From Bacillus sp. IITD106 (GTDB lineage: Bacteria; Bacillota; Bacilli; Bacillales; Bacillaceae_C), in NCBI RefSeq assembly GCF_019459225.1, contig NZ_JAIAZY010000021.1:1-64000 (forward strand): 64,000 bases of DNA, given 5' to 3'. Positions 37,880-47,776 of this stretch are shown in pieces. A model generated the notes under the pieces. The model did no database searches. It saw nothing but the letters and a program-made list of their open reading frames with translations, and was not told the origin of the DNA. Numbering within the stretch: the first letter of the stretch is position 1; each line of letters opens with the position of its first letter. The position numbers were made by a program, and so were the translations under genes.

Positions 37880-38201
37880 GTTCAAAAAGTCCGATAAAAA
37901 TGACACTTCGAATTTCTTCGTTGGCTTGTTTCTCCGCTCCTTGGAAAAGAAAACCACTTTTCCTACGTGCGATGCGGATTCAGGGAAGCATTACTTATGC
38001 TCATGTATATAAAAGCATACATTCCGCTGCTCAAAACTGCGCCGCCTCGAAATTCCGACGTACAGGATGTACTAGTGCGGGCGATGCGACAGGACGTCGC
38101 AGCTTGAGCCCGCCGACGCACAGGACGTGCTAGTGTCGGCGTTGCTGACAGGACGTCAGCGCAATTAGCCGACTTGGTCCTTTTTATCCTCCTTTTTGAA
38201 C
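37880..38201. repeat. 322-bp element with terminal inverted repeats and AGGAC-loop hairpins
   Basis: Ends are inverted repeats of about 25 bp: GTTCAAAAAG-tcc-GATAAAAA at the left and the same, with three changed bases in the middle, at the right (reverse strand). Inside the right half are four hairpins with loop AGGAC (AGGAT once): GTAC/GTAC (38060-38072), TGCGAC/GTCGCA (38085-38101), GCAC/GTGC (38118-38130) and GCTGAC/GTCAGC (38144-38160). Two are nested in outer stems (GCGGGC/GCCCGC, GCCGAC/GTCGGC). No protein of credible quality is encoded and no clear target duplication is seen. It resembles a non-autonomous mobile or REP-like family of Bacillaceae. Confidence 0.75.
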
Positions 38202-38217
38202 TCGTATTTTAAATAAA

Positions 38218-39045
38218 TTATTCATACCATATATGAAAGTTTGATAATCGACTTATAAATATAAAATTAATCAATACGATTAGAAATGCAGCTGTATTCC
38301 ATAATGCAAGCGTTTTTCCAAATACTTCTTTTTTCCTGTGCAAATAGAGAACAAAGCTATAAATCAATAATAAGAAAAAGGAACCAATAATTTTAGGATC
38401 ATACCATTGGAAGAATGAAAGTTTCATAAAAGCCCATTGTAATCCAAGAATGAGGCTTAAAAGCAGTGTGGGTACTCCAATTAAGTTTAATATATAAGAT
38501 ATTTTCTCTAATTTCGCTAAATCACTCAAGCGCCAAAGACGTTTAATCCATTTTTTTCCCTTTAGTAATTTATATTGCAGTAAATACAGGACTGAAAAGA
38601 CAAAAGATAAAGTAAATGCTCCATAAGACAATATGGCCATAGTTATATGAATAAATAATAACTCCGAAATAAGCTGGTCAGCCATAGCAGGCCGCTGTAT
38701 TGGAGCGAATGCATGAATCGCCATGATGGTAAATCCAAGGAGATTCGTAAAAAAAACAGTGAAATCCACCTTTAAAATCCGATGAATGATGAGTGACAGT
38801 GTTATGAGTATCCATGAATAAAAATAAAGTCCCTCAAAAAGTGTAAGTACGGGAAATCTCCCGGTTCTCATCATATATAAACATAAAAAAATTGTTTGAA
38901 GGATCCAAACAATCGAAAGAAACAGGAAGGCAAGTCGGTTTGCCTTCCGATTGTGTTCAAGAAAATCAAAAAAATATAATAAAATGGATAAAGCATATAT
39001 AACAATAACTATTTCAGGCAATCTAACCATCATTAGTTCAATCAT
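38218..39045 (-). CDS. hemX: HemX, CcsA-like membrane protein
   Basis: 275-aa polytopic membrane protein with about eight hydrophobic segments of the CcsA/CcmC (cytochrome c assembly) family. In B. subtilis HemX lowers the cellular amount of HemA. It lies between hemA (12 bp upstream) and the repeat element that separates it from hemC. GAGGG precedes the ATG. Confidence 0.93.
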   Translation of the reverse strand: MIELMMVRLPEIVIVIYALSILLYFFDFLEHNRKANRLAFLFLSIVWILQTIFLCLYMMRTGRFPVLTLFEGLYFYSWILITLSLIIHRILKVDFTVFFTNLLGFTIMAIHAFAPIQRPAMADQLISELLFIHITMAILSYGAFTLSFVFSVLYLLQYKLLKGKKWIKRLWRLSDLAKLEKISYILNLIGVPTLLLSLILGLQWAFMKLSFFQWYDPKIIGSFFLLLIYSFVLYLHRKKEVFGKTLALWNTAAFLIVLINFIFISRLSNFHIWYE

Positions 39046-39057
39046 CTTACACGCCCT

Positions 39058-40407
39058 CTATGATTGGTAAGTAGGAAGCGGGAAAGACACCAGTTGTTTC
39101 TCTTGTTGTGACTCTTTATGTTCTTTTGCTTGTCCACCATCTAGCTCTTCTAAATCAAATATTTGCTTAAAAAGGGCAATCTTTTCAGCTGCCTGTGGCT
39201 GTCCAGAGAATTCCTTCACCTGTAAAATTGGTTCTTTCAATAGCTGATTAATGATGCTTTTCGTATGCTTGCTAATAATTTTCCGTTCGCGGTCTGTTAA
39301 ATTAGGTAATTTCCGCTCAATGCTTTCCATTGTATTCAATTGGATAGCATTCGCTTTTTCACGAAGTGCAGATATAACCGGAACAACACCAAGTGTATTG
39401 ACCCACTCATTAAAAGCGTCGATTTCTAATGCAATCATAGCCGAAATCTTTTCAGCCGCTTTTTTCCGCTCTGCCATATTGGCTTCAACAATACCTTCTA
39501 AATCATCGATATCGTATAGGAATGCACTTTCCAAATCGGAAACTGCTGGATCAATATCCCTCGGAACGGCAATATCCATTAGAAATAGAGGACGACCTCT
39601 ACGAATTTTCTCCATATTGGCTACCATATTTTTATCGATGACATAACCGTTTGCACCAGTAGAGCTAATGACGATATCGGCTTCTACCATAGCGCATTGA
39701 AGTTCGGTGAGCATTTTGGCTTTCCCAGAGAATTGTTCGGCAAGCGACTGCGCCTTTTCAAATGTCCTATTCACCACTGTTACTTTAGTGGCACCGTTGG
39801 AATAAAGGTTTTTAATTGCGAGTTCTCCCATTTTTCCAGCGCCAATGACTAGCACATGCTTATCCTTTAATTCGCCAAATACCTTTTTAGCAAGTTCTAC
39901 TGCCGCATAACTAACGGAAACGGCATTTGCTCCAATATCCGTTTCCGAATGAGCACGTTTTGCCACAGTGATTGCTTGCTTCACTAGATGATTAAAAATA
40001 GTGCCTGTAGTGCCTTTTTCTTGTGCCATTAAAAAGCTATTTCTTATTTGACCAAGTATTTGTGTCTCACCAAGAACCATTGAGTTTAATCCACAAATGA
40101 CCTTGAAAAGATGTTCTACGGCTGTTTCATGTTCTTTAATATATAAATGGCTCACAAATTCCTCTTGATCTAGGTTGAACCATTCTGATAAAAATTGCTT
40201 GATATAATAGCGTCCAGTATGCAATTGATCCACAACTGCGTATACTTCCGTACGATTACATGTGGAAACAATCATATTTTCCAAAATGCTTTTTTTAGTT
40301 TTTAAAGTTGCCATTGCTAAAGGCAAGTCTGTTTCAGAAAAAGCAAGTCTTTCCCTTATCTCAACTGGAGCCGTTTTATAGTTTAGTCCTACCACAATGA
40401 TGTGCAT
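39058..40407 (-). CDS. hemA: Glutamyl-tRNA reductase
   Basis: NADPH enzyme that reduces glutamyl-tRNA to glutamate-1-semialdehyde, the controlled first step of heme synthesis. It has 449 aa. The nucleophile Cys50 is in [14 protein letters not shown], the NADPH site is [17 protein letters not shown], and a dimerisation helix region ends the protein. GGAGGTG precedes the ATG. It is the first gene of the hem operon, with a promoter carrying a PerR-like box. Confidence 0.98.
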   Translation of the reverse strand: MHIIVVGLNYKTAPVEIRERLAFSETDLPLAMATLKTKKSILENMIVSTCNRTEVYAVVDQLHTGRYYIKQFLSEWFNLDQEEFVSHLYIKEHETAVEHLFKVICGLNSMVLGETQILGQIRNSFLMAQEKGTTGTIFNHLVKQAITVAKRAHSETDIGANAVSVSYAAVELAKKVFGELKDKHVLVIGAGKMGELAIKNLYSNGATKVTVVNRTFEKAQSLAEQFSGKAKMLTELQCAMVEADIVISSTGANGYVIDKNMVANMEKIRRGRPLFLMDIAVPRDIDPAVSDLESAFLYDIDDLEGIVEANMAERKKAAEKISAMIALEIDAFNEWVNTLGVVPVISALREKANAIQLNTMESIERKLPNLTDRERKIISKHTKSIINQLLKEPILQVKEFSGQPQAAEKIALFKQIFDLEELDGGQAKEHKESQQEKQLVSFPLPTYQS

Positions 40408-40447
40408 TTTAAATCTTGCACCTCCGGATTTATTGCTGCTATTGTCT

Positions 40448-40478
40448 ATTATACCACGTCAGATTAGAAGAATTCTAA
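40448..40478 (-). promoter_or_regulatory. hemA promoter with PerR-type box
   Basis: Minus strand extended -10 TGGTATAAT (-10 hexamer at 40448-40453). The 15-bp TTAGAAT-T-CTTCTAA (40464-40478) lies over the -35 position. It follows the 7-1-7 layout of Fur/PerR boxes (TTATAATNATTATAA). hemA is a PerR target in B. subtilis, so peroxide or iron control of the whole operon is likely here. Confidence 0.68.
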
Positions 40479-40668
40479 AAAGATGTGAACAGATCTTGAA
40501 ACGTGTGTTATATTAAAGGTATTCAATTCTTATGTAGCATCTTAAGAAAAGCACAGGCTCATTGCTTATCTGCTTGCCTGACAGCAAAAAGGTGTCTTTT
40601 AAAATCCATACCTTATTTAAGGTATCAAATAGGTAGAAGAATTACAAGTTTACAGGAATGGTGTGAAA

Positions 40669-41157
40669 ATGAAAAAAAAGTCTTATCTTTCGGGAGTTAC
40701 TTTAATCGGATTTGGTCTATATTTTCTATTTCAACAATATCATTTTTCCCTTTTTGAAGGTTTCTACACATGGCCAACGTTATTGATTATTGTTGGGCTT
40801 GGATTTCTCGTTAACGGTTATATTGGGAAAGATTTTGAATCGATTCTTCCAGGAGTTATTTTAACGGGATTAGGTCTCCATTTCCATATTGCAAATAAGT
40901 TTGATACTTGGCCGGACCTCTCAGGGATATTTCTCCTCTTAATTGCTTTAGGTATTTTACTTACATATGTAAAAACTGGAACTCATCTTTTCCTAGGTTT
41001 AATTTTTCTTGCTTTGGCCATATTATTATTGTTTTTTGATAGATTGTTATTTTGGGCAAACAATCAAGGGCATAACCTTTCTAATATCAGCCAATTTTGG
41101 CCTTATATCTTTATTATTTTGGGAGTGTATTTTTTATTAGTGAAAAGGGCTAAATAA
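40669..41157 (+). CDS. LiaI/LiaF-type transmembrane protein (DUF5668-like)
   Basis: 162 aa from the ATG at 40669 (a GTG two codons earlier is possible); AGGA is upstream. The sequence consists of paired hydrophobic helices joined by WPTLLII and FWPYIFIILG segments, the pattern of the LiaF N-terminal membrane module and DUF5668 proteins. No cytoplasmic domain is present. It lies alone on the plus strand between hemA and ysxC and has its own terminator. A role in envelope stress is plausible but not shown. Confidence 0.78.
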   Translation: MKKKSYLSGVTLIGFGLYFLFQQYHFSLFEGFYTWPTLLIIVGLGFLVNGYIGKDFESILPGVILTGLGLHFHIANKFDTWPDLSGIFLLLIALGILLTYVKTGTHLFLGLIFLALAILLLFFDRLLFWANNQGHNLSNISQFWPYIFIILGVYFLLVKRAK

Positions 41158-41167
41158 CATTAATGCA

Positions 41168-41206
41168 AGAGAGCATCCTAACTTTAGGATGCCCTCTTAA
41201 TTTTTT
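41168..41206 (+). terminator. Terminator after the LiaF-type gene
   Basis: Plus strand AGAGaGCATCC-taacttta-GGATGCcCTCT followed by TAATTTTTT, just before the ysxC stop codon. Confidence 0.9.
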
Positions 41207-41212
41207 ATGTTA

Positions 41213-41800
41213 TTACTTTTTACTAGCATTCATTAATATATTCCATACTTCGTCTTTACCAAGACCAGTTTCTGAGCTAAACACAACAATCTCATCACTA
41301 GGATCAAGATTAAGGGTTTCTTTAACTACTTTTTTATGTTTATCCCATTTTCCACGAGGAATTTTATCCGCTTTTGTGGCAATAACTAAACACGGAAGCC
41401 CATAATGTTTTAAAAAATCGTACATCAACACATCATCTTTTGTTGGGGGATGGCGTAAATCAACAATCAAGAGAACAGCCAATAAGTCTTCTCTTGTCGT
41501 AAAATACGTTTCAATCATCTGCCCCCATGCTTCCCGTTCTTTTTTCGAAACCCTAGCATACCCGTAACCCGGAACATCAACAAAATATAAGGATTCTTCT
41601 ATTTTGTAAAAATTGAGAGTTTGTGTTTTGCCAGGCTTGGAGGACGTCCTTGCCATACTTTTTCTATTAATCATTTTATTTATAAATGAGGACTTTCCCA
41701 CATTTGATCTTCCAGCGAGGGCAAACTCTGGGAGGCCCTCACTAGGGTATTGTTCTGGTTTTACTGCACTAATAACTAATTCCACTTGGTTTACTTTCAT
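41213..41800 (-). CDS. ysxC: YsxC/EngB ribosome-biogenesis GTPase
   Basis: Essential GTPase for late 50S assembly. The 195-aa protein (B. subtilis 195) has G1 [11 protein letters not shown]3 DVPGYGYA, G4 TKADK and G5 FSSETG. The start overlaps the lonA stop by 4 bp, giving the conserved lonA-ysxC unit. Confidence 0.97.
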   Translation of the reverse strand: MKVNQVELVISAVKPEQYPSEGLPEFALAGRSNVGKSSFINKMINRKSMARTSSKPGKTQTLNFYKIEESLYFVDVPGYGYARVSKKEREAWGQMIETYFTTREDLLAVLLIVDLRHPPTKDDVLMYDFLKHYGLPCLVIATKADKIPRGKWDKHKKVVKETLNLDPSDEIVVFSSETGLGKDEVWNILMNASKK

Positions 41801-44121
41801 TTTTGTTCTCCTGCGAGCGCTGTTTCAAGTACTTCATCCATATGCGAAACAGGAACAAATTTCAGATCACCGCGAACACTTTCTGGAATATCATCAATAT
41901 CCTTTTCGTTATCCTTTGGTAAAATGATTGTCGTTAATCCTGCTCTGTGGGCGCTCAATGTTTTTTCTTTCAACCCACCAATAGGCAATACTCTTCCGCG
42001 CAATGTTATTTCTCCAGTCATTCCGACTTCTTTTCTAATTGGACGCTTCGTTAAAGCAGAAACTAGGGCTGTAGCAATTGTAATACCTGCCGACGGACCA
42101 TCTTTAGGAACTGCCCCTTCAGGAACGTGAATATGGATATCACATGCTTCATGGAAATCTTTATCTAACTTTAATTCCTCCGCTTTTGATCGAACATAAC
42201 TAAATGCAGCTTGAGCGGATTCCTTCATCACATCTCCTAATTTTCCTGTCAGTACTAGTTTTCCTTTACCAGGTGCAATCGATACTTCAATTTGTAAAGT
42301 ATCACCGCCAACTGCAGTATATGCCAGTCCTGTTGCTACGCCAACTTGATCCTCTAACTCTGCCTGTCCATATGTGTATTTCCTTTTGCCAAGTATTTCT
42401 TCCAAATATGCTCCCGTGACGATTACTCGTTTGCGCTCTCCGGCAACAATAATTTTAGCGGCTTTTCTGCAAATAGAAGCAAGTTGTCTTTCTAATTCCC
42501 GAACACCCGCTTCACGGGTATAGTAACGGACTAAGTGTTTAATTGCTTCATCTCTCATTTGCAGTTGATTTTTAGTTAATCCATGATCGCGAATTTGCCT
42601 AGGGAGTAAATGCTCTTTAGCTATATGGATTTTTTCTAATTCTGTATAGCCGGCAATTGTAATGATTTCCATTCGGTCGCGGAGTGGCCCCGGAATGGTC
42701 GCTAAATCATTTGCGGTCGCTAAAAACATTACTTTTGAAAGGTCATATGTTTCTTCAATATAATGATCGCTAAATGTACTGTTTTGTGCAGGATCAAGAA
42801 CTTCGAGCATTGCTGCAGAAGGATCGCCGCGAAAATCATTTGACATTTTATCAATTTCATCCAATAAGAAAACAGGGTTTACCGTTCCCGCTTTTTTCAT
42901 TCCTTGAATGATTCTACCTGGCATGGCTCCTACGTATGTTCGACGATGCCCACGTATTTCCGACTCATCTCTAACACCGCCAAGGGAGACGCGGACAAAT
43001 TTTCTGCCCATTGACTCGGCAATCGATCTGGCAAGACTTGTTTTACCGACTCCAGGGGGGCCGACTAAACAGAGAATAGGACTTCTCAAAGATTTTGTCA
43101 GCTGTTGAACAGCTAAATATTCAAGCACCCGCTCTTTTACTTTTTCAAGGCCAAAATGATCCCTTTCAAGTATTTTTTCTGCTTTTTGAATGCTTAAATC
43201 ATCTTTTGTTGCTTGTTTCCACGGCAAAGAAACAAGCCAATCAATATACGTTCTAATGACAGAGCTTTCTGCAGAGGTAGAAGGAATTTTTTCATAACGG
43301 TCAAGTTCTTTATAAGCTGTTTTCTTAGCATGTTCCGGCATATCGGCTGCCTCAATTTTTTCAGTTAAATCAGCTACCTCACCTGTTTTTCCTTCTTTAT
43401 CTCCTAACTCCTTTTGTATGGCTTTCATTTGCTCTCGCAAATAATATTCTTTTTGTGTTCTTTCCATCGATTGCTTAACGCGCTGACCTATTTTCTTTTC
43501 TAAATTTAAAACTTCTCTTTCATTATGGATAATCTTAATAATATTTCCGAGTCGTTCTTTTACATCAACGGTTTCAAGAATTTGTTGTTTATCATGAAGT
43601 TTTAACGGAAGATGAGAAGCAATAATATCTGCCATTCTTCCAGGTTCCTCTATATCGGCAACCGTCGCAAACGTTTCAGCCGTAATTTTTTTGGAAAGTT
43701 TTATATATTGTTCAAAGTACTCAAGCATAGTCCTCATTAAAGCCTGGACTTCTATATCTTTATCAATTCCATCCTCAAATAGTTCTAATGAAGCAGCAAG
43801 ATAAGTCCCTTGGTTGCTCAATGTTGTAAATCTTGCGCGCGTTAATCCCTCTACTAATACACGAATCGTGCCATTCGGGAGCTTTAACATTTGCTTAACC
43901 TTAGTCAAAGTTCCCATGGTATATATATCCTCTTCTTCAGGTTCATCTATCGCTACATCTTTTTGTGTTACTAAAAAAATTAGATGGTCGTTCATCATTG
44001 CCTGTTCTAACGCTTGAACAGACTGTGCACGGCCAACATCTAAATGTAATACCATTGTAGGGTACACAAGCATTCCTCGTAGTGGTAAAAGAGGAACTAA
44101 CTGCTCGGTCTGTTTCTTCAA
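41797..44121 (-). CDS. lonA: LonA, ATP-dependent protease
   Basis: AAA+ serine protease that removes damaged and regulatory proteins. The TTG at 44121 is used: it is seven bases after GGAGG and gives 774 aa, the exact length of B. subtilis LonA. The longer frame adds 23 residues without similarity. The N-domain begins [17 protein letters not shown]. Walker A is [11 protein letters not shown] and the catalytic serine is in [12 protein letters not shown], with the dyad lysine about 43 residues later. It is followed by ysxC. Confidence 0.97.
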   Translation of the reverse strand: MKKQTEQLVPLLPLRGMLVYPTMVLHLDVGRAQSVQALEQAMMNDHLIFLVTQKDVAIDEPEEEDIYTMGTLTKVKQMLKLPNGTIRVLVEGLTRARFTTLSNQGTYLAASLELFEDGIDKDIEVQALMRTMLEYFEQYIKLSKKITAETFATVADIEEPGRMADIIASHLPLKLHDKQQILETVDVKERLGNIIKIIHNEREVLNLEKKIGQRVKQSMERTQKEYYLREQMKAIQKELGDKEGKTGEVADLTEKIEAADMPEHAKKTAYKELDRYEKIPSTSAESSVIRTYIDWLVSLPWKQATKDDLSIQKAEKILERDHFGLEKVKERVLEYLAVQQLTKSLRSPILCLVGPPGVGKTSLARSIAESMGRKFVRVSLGGVRDESEIRGHRRTYVGAMPGRIIQGMKKAGTVNPVFLLDEIDKMSNDFRGDPSAAMLEVLDPAQNSTFSDHYIEETYDLSKVMFLATANDLATIPGPLRDRMEIITIAGYTELEKIHIAKEHLLPRQIRDHGLTKNQLQMRDEAIKHLVRYYTREAGVRELERQLASICRKAAKIIVAGERKRVIVTGAYLEEILGKRKYTYGQAELEDQVGVATGLAYTAVGGDTLQIEVSIAPGKGKLVLTGKLGDVMKESAQAAFSYVRSKAEELKLDKDFHEACDIHIHVPEGAVPKDGPSAGITIATALVSALTKRPIRKEVGMTGEITLRGRVLPIGGLKEKTLSAHRAGLTTIILPKDNEKDIDDIPESVRGDLKFVPVSHMDEVLETALAGEQK

Positions 44122-44132
44122 ATCTACACCTC

Positions 44133-44239
44133 CATAAAAAAGCTTAAGCGAAATAGTTTCCATCATTGTGATCTTCAAGAACATGAACATAAGTACGATG
44201 GACGTAATCTTAAAAATTCATGAGTAGCGCTTAAGCTAA
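44133..44239 (-). repeat. Repeat-like block in the lonA leader
   Basis: On the minus strand a perfect 10-bp inverted repeat, AGCTTAAGCG (44141-44150) and CGCTTAAGCT (44228-44237), brackets about 77 bp and ends in six Ts just before the lonA ribosome binding site. The ending CGCTTAAGCTTTTTTATGG resembles CGCTTAGGCTTTTTATATG before mreC. It may be a diverged copy of the same intergenic repeat, or an attenuator-like leader. Confidence 0.4.
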
Positions 44240-44326
44240 ATAAAAGTACAAGTTCTGCCTCCCTGAGTCTTTTTTCAATTTTAGCCTATTAATATGCATA
44301 ATGTCGAGAAAGAGGCATTATCGAAT

Positions 44327-45991
44327 TTATACAGTCTTTTTATTATGTGCCTCAAGTAAACTTTGTGACACGATTTCATGATTCGGTTGTTTCAATAATG
44401 CTTCTTCCAAAACCGTCTCAAGCTTTTTTACTGGAATAACGGTAATATCCTCTATCTCTTTTAAGCTTGATTGATTATTATCAGCCGGAATTAGTACTAT
44501 TTCTGCACCAGCATTTTTAGCTGCTTTCACTTTTGAAAATACGCCGCCAACTGGTTTAACGTCTCCAAGAAGACCCAGTTCACCTGTCATGGCGACCGTA
44601 TTTTTTACTGGAATTTTATAAATGGCCGAATAAATGCCGACTGCCATTGCTATGCCTGCAGAAGGACCATCAATCGGAACACCGCCTGGAAAATTTATAT
44701 GTATATCATATTGATTGGCGGGCACTCCCATCGTTTTAAGAGCTGTGATCACATTTTCAACGGAGCCTCTTGCCATACTTTTTCTTTTCACTGATTTACC
44801 CTGGCCATTAATACTTTCTTCCTCAATAATTCCCGTTATATTTATGGAACCATTTTCTGCAGGGATTACAATGACTTCAATATCTAAAAGCATACCGCTG
44901 TTTGGACCTGTTACGGCAAGCCCATTCACAATACCAATCAGTGGATTTTTTGAGATTGTTTTTTCATACCTTGGCGTAAGCTGACTTGAACGAATCACCC
45001 ATTCGATATCTTCGTCTCGAATATATTCTCGATCTTCTGTGATTGCAAGACCTGCTGCTATTTGCATCATATTCACAGCTTCCCGTCCATTTCTAGCATA
45101 GGAGGATAAAATGGATAGTCCAGAATCATTTATATCTAATTTTATTTTATTCGTTGCATTTTTAGCGATTTCTATTATCTCTTGCTGTTCCAAATCCTTG
45201 AAGAAAACTTCCATACAGCGGGACCGAATAGCAGGTGGAATTTCATTAGGAGTTCTTGTTGTTGCTCCTATTAATCTAAAGTCTGCAGGTAGTCCCCTTT
45301 TAAATATATCGTGAATATGAGCAGGAATTTGAGTATTTTCTTCACTATAATAAGCACTTTCCAAAAAAACTTTACGATCTTCTAAGACTTTTAATAACTT
45401 ATTCATTTGGATTGGGTGCAATTCACCAATTTCATCGATGAAAAGTACTCCTCCATGTGCATTCGTGACAGCTCCTTGTTTCGGTTGAGGGATACCAGCC
45501 TGTCCCATCGCTCCTGCTCCTTGATAAATAGGGTCATGGACAGAACCTATTAAGGGATCGGCAATTCCACGTTCATCAAATCGTGCGGTTGTCGCATCCA
45601 ATTCTACAAAGACAGAATCATGGCGAAAAGGAGAGCGCTGATTTCTCTTCGCCTCTTCAAGTACTAATCTCGCTGCTGCTGTTTTTCCTACTCCAGGGGG
45701 TCCATAAATAATGACATGCTGTGGATTTGGACCACATAGGGCGGCTTTTAATGCTTTAATTCCATCTTGTTGTCCTACTATATCAGAAAAAGTTGCTGGG
45801 CGAACTCGTTCCGCCAACGGTTCGGTCAACCGAATTCCCCTCAATCGTCTCAATTGTTCCATTTCTTTCTTTGATTCTTTATCAATGGTTACTTTTTGGG
45901 AGCGCTGATTTTTAAGTAAATTAAAAAAATACATCCCGATTACGATTCCAAAAAATAATTGTATCATTAAAACAAGCACTGTCCAATTCAT
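44327..45991 (-). CDS. lonB: LonB, membrane-anchored Lon-type protease
   Basis: Lon-like protease of the sporulating forespore in B. subtilis. The ATG at 45991 (MNWTVLVLMIQLFFG) follows AGGAGGG and gives 554 aa (B. subtilis 552). It has an N-terminal membrane helix (about 3-23), AAA+ Walker [12 protein letters not shown] and Walker B GGVLFIDEIGEL. The C-terminal S16 protease domain has catalytic Ser in DGPSAGIAMA and Lys in GGVFSKVKAAKNAG. It is preceded by a sigmaF/G-type promoter, which fits its known forespore expression. It lies between clpX and lonA as usual. Confidence 0.96.
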   Translation of the reverse strand: MNWTVLVLMIQLFFGIVIGMYFFNLLKNQRSQKVTIDKESKKEMEQLRRLRGIRLTEPLAERVRPATFSDIVGQQDGIKALKAALCGPNPQHVIIYGPPGVGKTAAARLVLEEAKRNQRSPFRHDSVFVELDATTARFDERGIADPLIGSVHDPIYQGAGAMGQAGIPQPKQGAVTNAHGGVLFIDEIGELHPIQMNKLLKVLEDRKVFLESAYYSEENTQIPAHIHDIFKRGLPADFRLIGATTRTPNEIPPAIRSRCMEVFFKDLEQQEIIEIAKNATNKIKLDINDSGLSILSSYARNGREAVNMMQIAAGLAITEDREYIRDEDIEWVIRSSQLTPRYEKTISKNPLIGIVNGLAVTGPNSGMLLDIEVIVIPAENGSINITGIIEEESINGQGKSVKRKSMARGSVENVITALKTMGVPANQYDIHINFPGGVPIDGPSAGIAMAVGIYSAIYKIPVKNTVAMTGELGLLGDVKPVGGVFSKVKAAKNAGAEIVLIPADNNQSSLKEIEDITVIPVKKLETVLEEALLKQPNHEIVSQSLLEAHNKKTV

Positions 45992-46028
45992 CGCATTCCC
46001 TCCTAGAAACACTGATTCACATAGTGAT

Positions 46029-46058
46029 TAGTATTTCCTGTGCGGAATAGGAATAAAC
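46029..46058 (-). promoter_or_regulatory. SigmaF/sigmaG-type promoter of lonB
   Basis: Minus strand -35 GTTTA (46054-46058), 15-bp spacer, -10 GGAAATACTA (46029-46038). It matches GYWTA and GGNRANANTW at every fixed position, 38 bp before the start codon. lonB is sigmaF dependent in B. subtilis. Confidence 0.78.
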
Positions 46059-46211
46059 CGTTTTTTTAACGGTTCTAAAAAAATCCAACTCTATCCGATG
46101 TTTAAATTCTCATTAGGGATCTGACTAAACATATGTCAAAACGAGGAGCCAAAGCGCTTAATTTGTTTTCAAGGTTTAGACTAATGGTGATCGACATACT
46201 GATTCAAAGCA

Positions 46212-46251
46212 AAAATAAAACCTAGACAATTTCTTTACGAAAATGTCTAGG
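46212..46251 (-). terminator. Terminator after clpX
   Basis: Minus strand CCTAGACA ... TGTCTAGG stem with a partly paired interior, followed by TTTTATTTTTG; about 40 bp after the clpX stop. Confidence 0.88.
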
Positions 46252-46287
46252 TTTGATAATGAGATCATCGAGCGCATTAAATCATTA

Positions 46288-47553
46288 TTACGCTGATGTT
46301 TTTTCAGTTCCTTTAATAATCGTTCCATCTTCTAAGACAAGTTTCGGCGGTTTATTATTGACCACGGAATCTTTTGTAATGATACATTTAGTAATATCAT
46401 CACGGGATGGCAGTTCGAACATTACATCAAGCATAATGGACTCGATAATAGAGCGCAGTCCACGTGCACCCGTCTTTCTTTCAATCGCTTTTTTAGCAAT
46501 TTCATGAAGGGCCTCGTCTTCAAATTCAAGTTCTACTTCATCAAGCTCAAGCATTTTTTGATATTGCTTAACAAGTGCATTTTTAGGCTTTGTTAATATT
46601 TCAATTAAGGCTTCTTCATCTAATTGTTCCAGACTCGCGATTACCGGCAAACGTCCAATAAATTCTGGAATTAAGCCGAATCGAAGTAAATCTTCAGGAA
46701 GGACTTTTGTAAGCAATCCTTTTCCATCTACTTCTTCTTGTTTTATATCAGAACCGAATCCAATAACTTTTTGTCCTAAACGACGTTTAATAATTTGTTC
46801 TATGCCATCAAAGGCTCCACCACAAATGAACAAAATATTTGTTGTATCAATTTGGATAAATTCTTGATGTGGGTGCTTCCTGCCGCCTTGCGGGGGAACG
46901 CTTGCAACAGTTCCCTCTAATATTTTCAATAAAGCCTGCTGCACCCCTTCACCAGACACATCGCGTGTAATAGAAGGGTTTTCTGATTTACGGGCAATTT
47001 TATCGATTTCATCGATATAAATAATGCCTCTTTCCGCTTTTTCAACATCATAATCAGCAGCCTGGATTAACTTGAGTAAGATATTTTCTACATCTTCACC
47101 AACATATCCAGCTTCAGTTAAAGAAGTTGCATCCGCAATGGCAAACGGAACATTCAGAATACGCGCCAAAGTTTGAGCAAGAAGTGTCTTCCCACTCCCT
47201 GTTGGCCCAATTAAACAAATATTACTTTTCGCCAGCTCAACATCATCAATTTTGCTGTTAGAATTAATCCTTTTATAATGATTATAAACAGCTACTGCTA
47301 GTGATTTTTTTGCTTGATCTTGGCCAATGACATATTCTTTTAAAATTTCACGTATCTCCATAGGCTTTGGAACATCCTTGAATTCAACTTCTTCTTCCGT
47401 TCCAAGTTCTTCCTCAACTATTTCAGAACAAAGTTCAATACATTCGTCACATATATATACACCAGGGCCGGCAACTAATTTGCGGACCTGTTCTTGTGTT
47501 TTCCCACAAAAAGAACATTTAAGTTGCCCTTTTTCTTCGTTAAATTTAAACAT
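46288..47553 (-). CDS. clpX: ClpX, AAA+ unfoldase of ClpXP
   Basis: Recognises and unfolds substrates for ClpP. It has 421 aa. The N-terminal zinc domain has CSFC and CDECIELC pairs. Walker A is [12 protein letters not shown] and Walker [11 protein letters not shown]. The IGF loop that docks on ClpP is in [20 protein letters not shown] precedes the ATG. It is downstream of tig, with a terminator between them. Confidence 0.98.
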   Translation of the reverse strand: MFKFNEEKGQLKCSFCGKTQEQVRKLVAGPGVYICDECIELCSEIVEEELGTEEEVEFKDVPKPMEIREILKEYVIGQDQAKKSLAVAVYNHYKRINSNSKIDDVELAKSNICLIGPTGSGKTLLAQTLARILNVPFAIADATSLTEAGYVGEDVENILLKLIQAADYDVEKAERGIIYIDEIDKIARKSENPSITRDVSGEGVQQALLKILEGTVASVPPQGGRKHPHQEFIQIDTTNILFICGGAFDGIEQIIKRRLGQKVIGFGSDIKQEEVDGKGLLTKVLPEDLLRFGLIPEFIGRLPVIASLEQLDEEALIEILTKPKNALVKQYQKMLELDEVELEFEDEALHEIAKKAIERKTGARGLRSIIESIMLDVMFELPSRDDITKCIITKDSVVNNKPPKLVLEDGTIIKGTEKTSA

Positions 47554-47700
47554 TGAATCTCACCCCTTTTAAAAGCTTTAACTATTGCAATCATTAAAAT
47601 GCCGATAGTTATGTATTGCATTGTAACATATTATTCCTCATAAAACCCGTAAAAAACATTCGATAAACATCCATATTAATTCCAATTATGTATTCGTGTT

Positions 47701-47742
47701 GGATAAAACAAGGCACGAACGATACCGTGCCTTGTTTTATCC
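47701..47742. terminator. Terminator after tig, 17-bp perfect inverted repeat
   Basis: GGATAAAACAAGGCACG and its exact reverse complement flank an eight-base spacer. The GC-rich inner stem is followed by TTGTTTTATCC on either strand, so it can terminate tig and also insulate the clpX promoter. Confidence 0.9.
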
Positions 47743-47776
47743 TGAGTCTTATATCTTATGTCAGTATTATTTACTA

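Noticed and set aside
37873-38133. 86-codon frame inside the hairpin element
   Set aside because: It crosses the inverted-repeat end and several hairpins; the product is Arg/Cys/His-rich with no domain pattern. The element is treated as non-coding.
40608-40625. Palindrome ATACCTTATTTAAGGTAT upstream of the LiaF-type gene
   Set aside because: It is symmetrical enough to be an operator but no promoter elements are placed around it, so it was not listed as a regulatory site.
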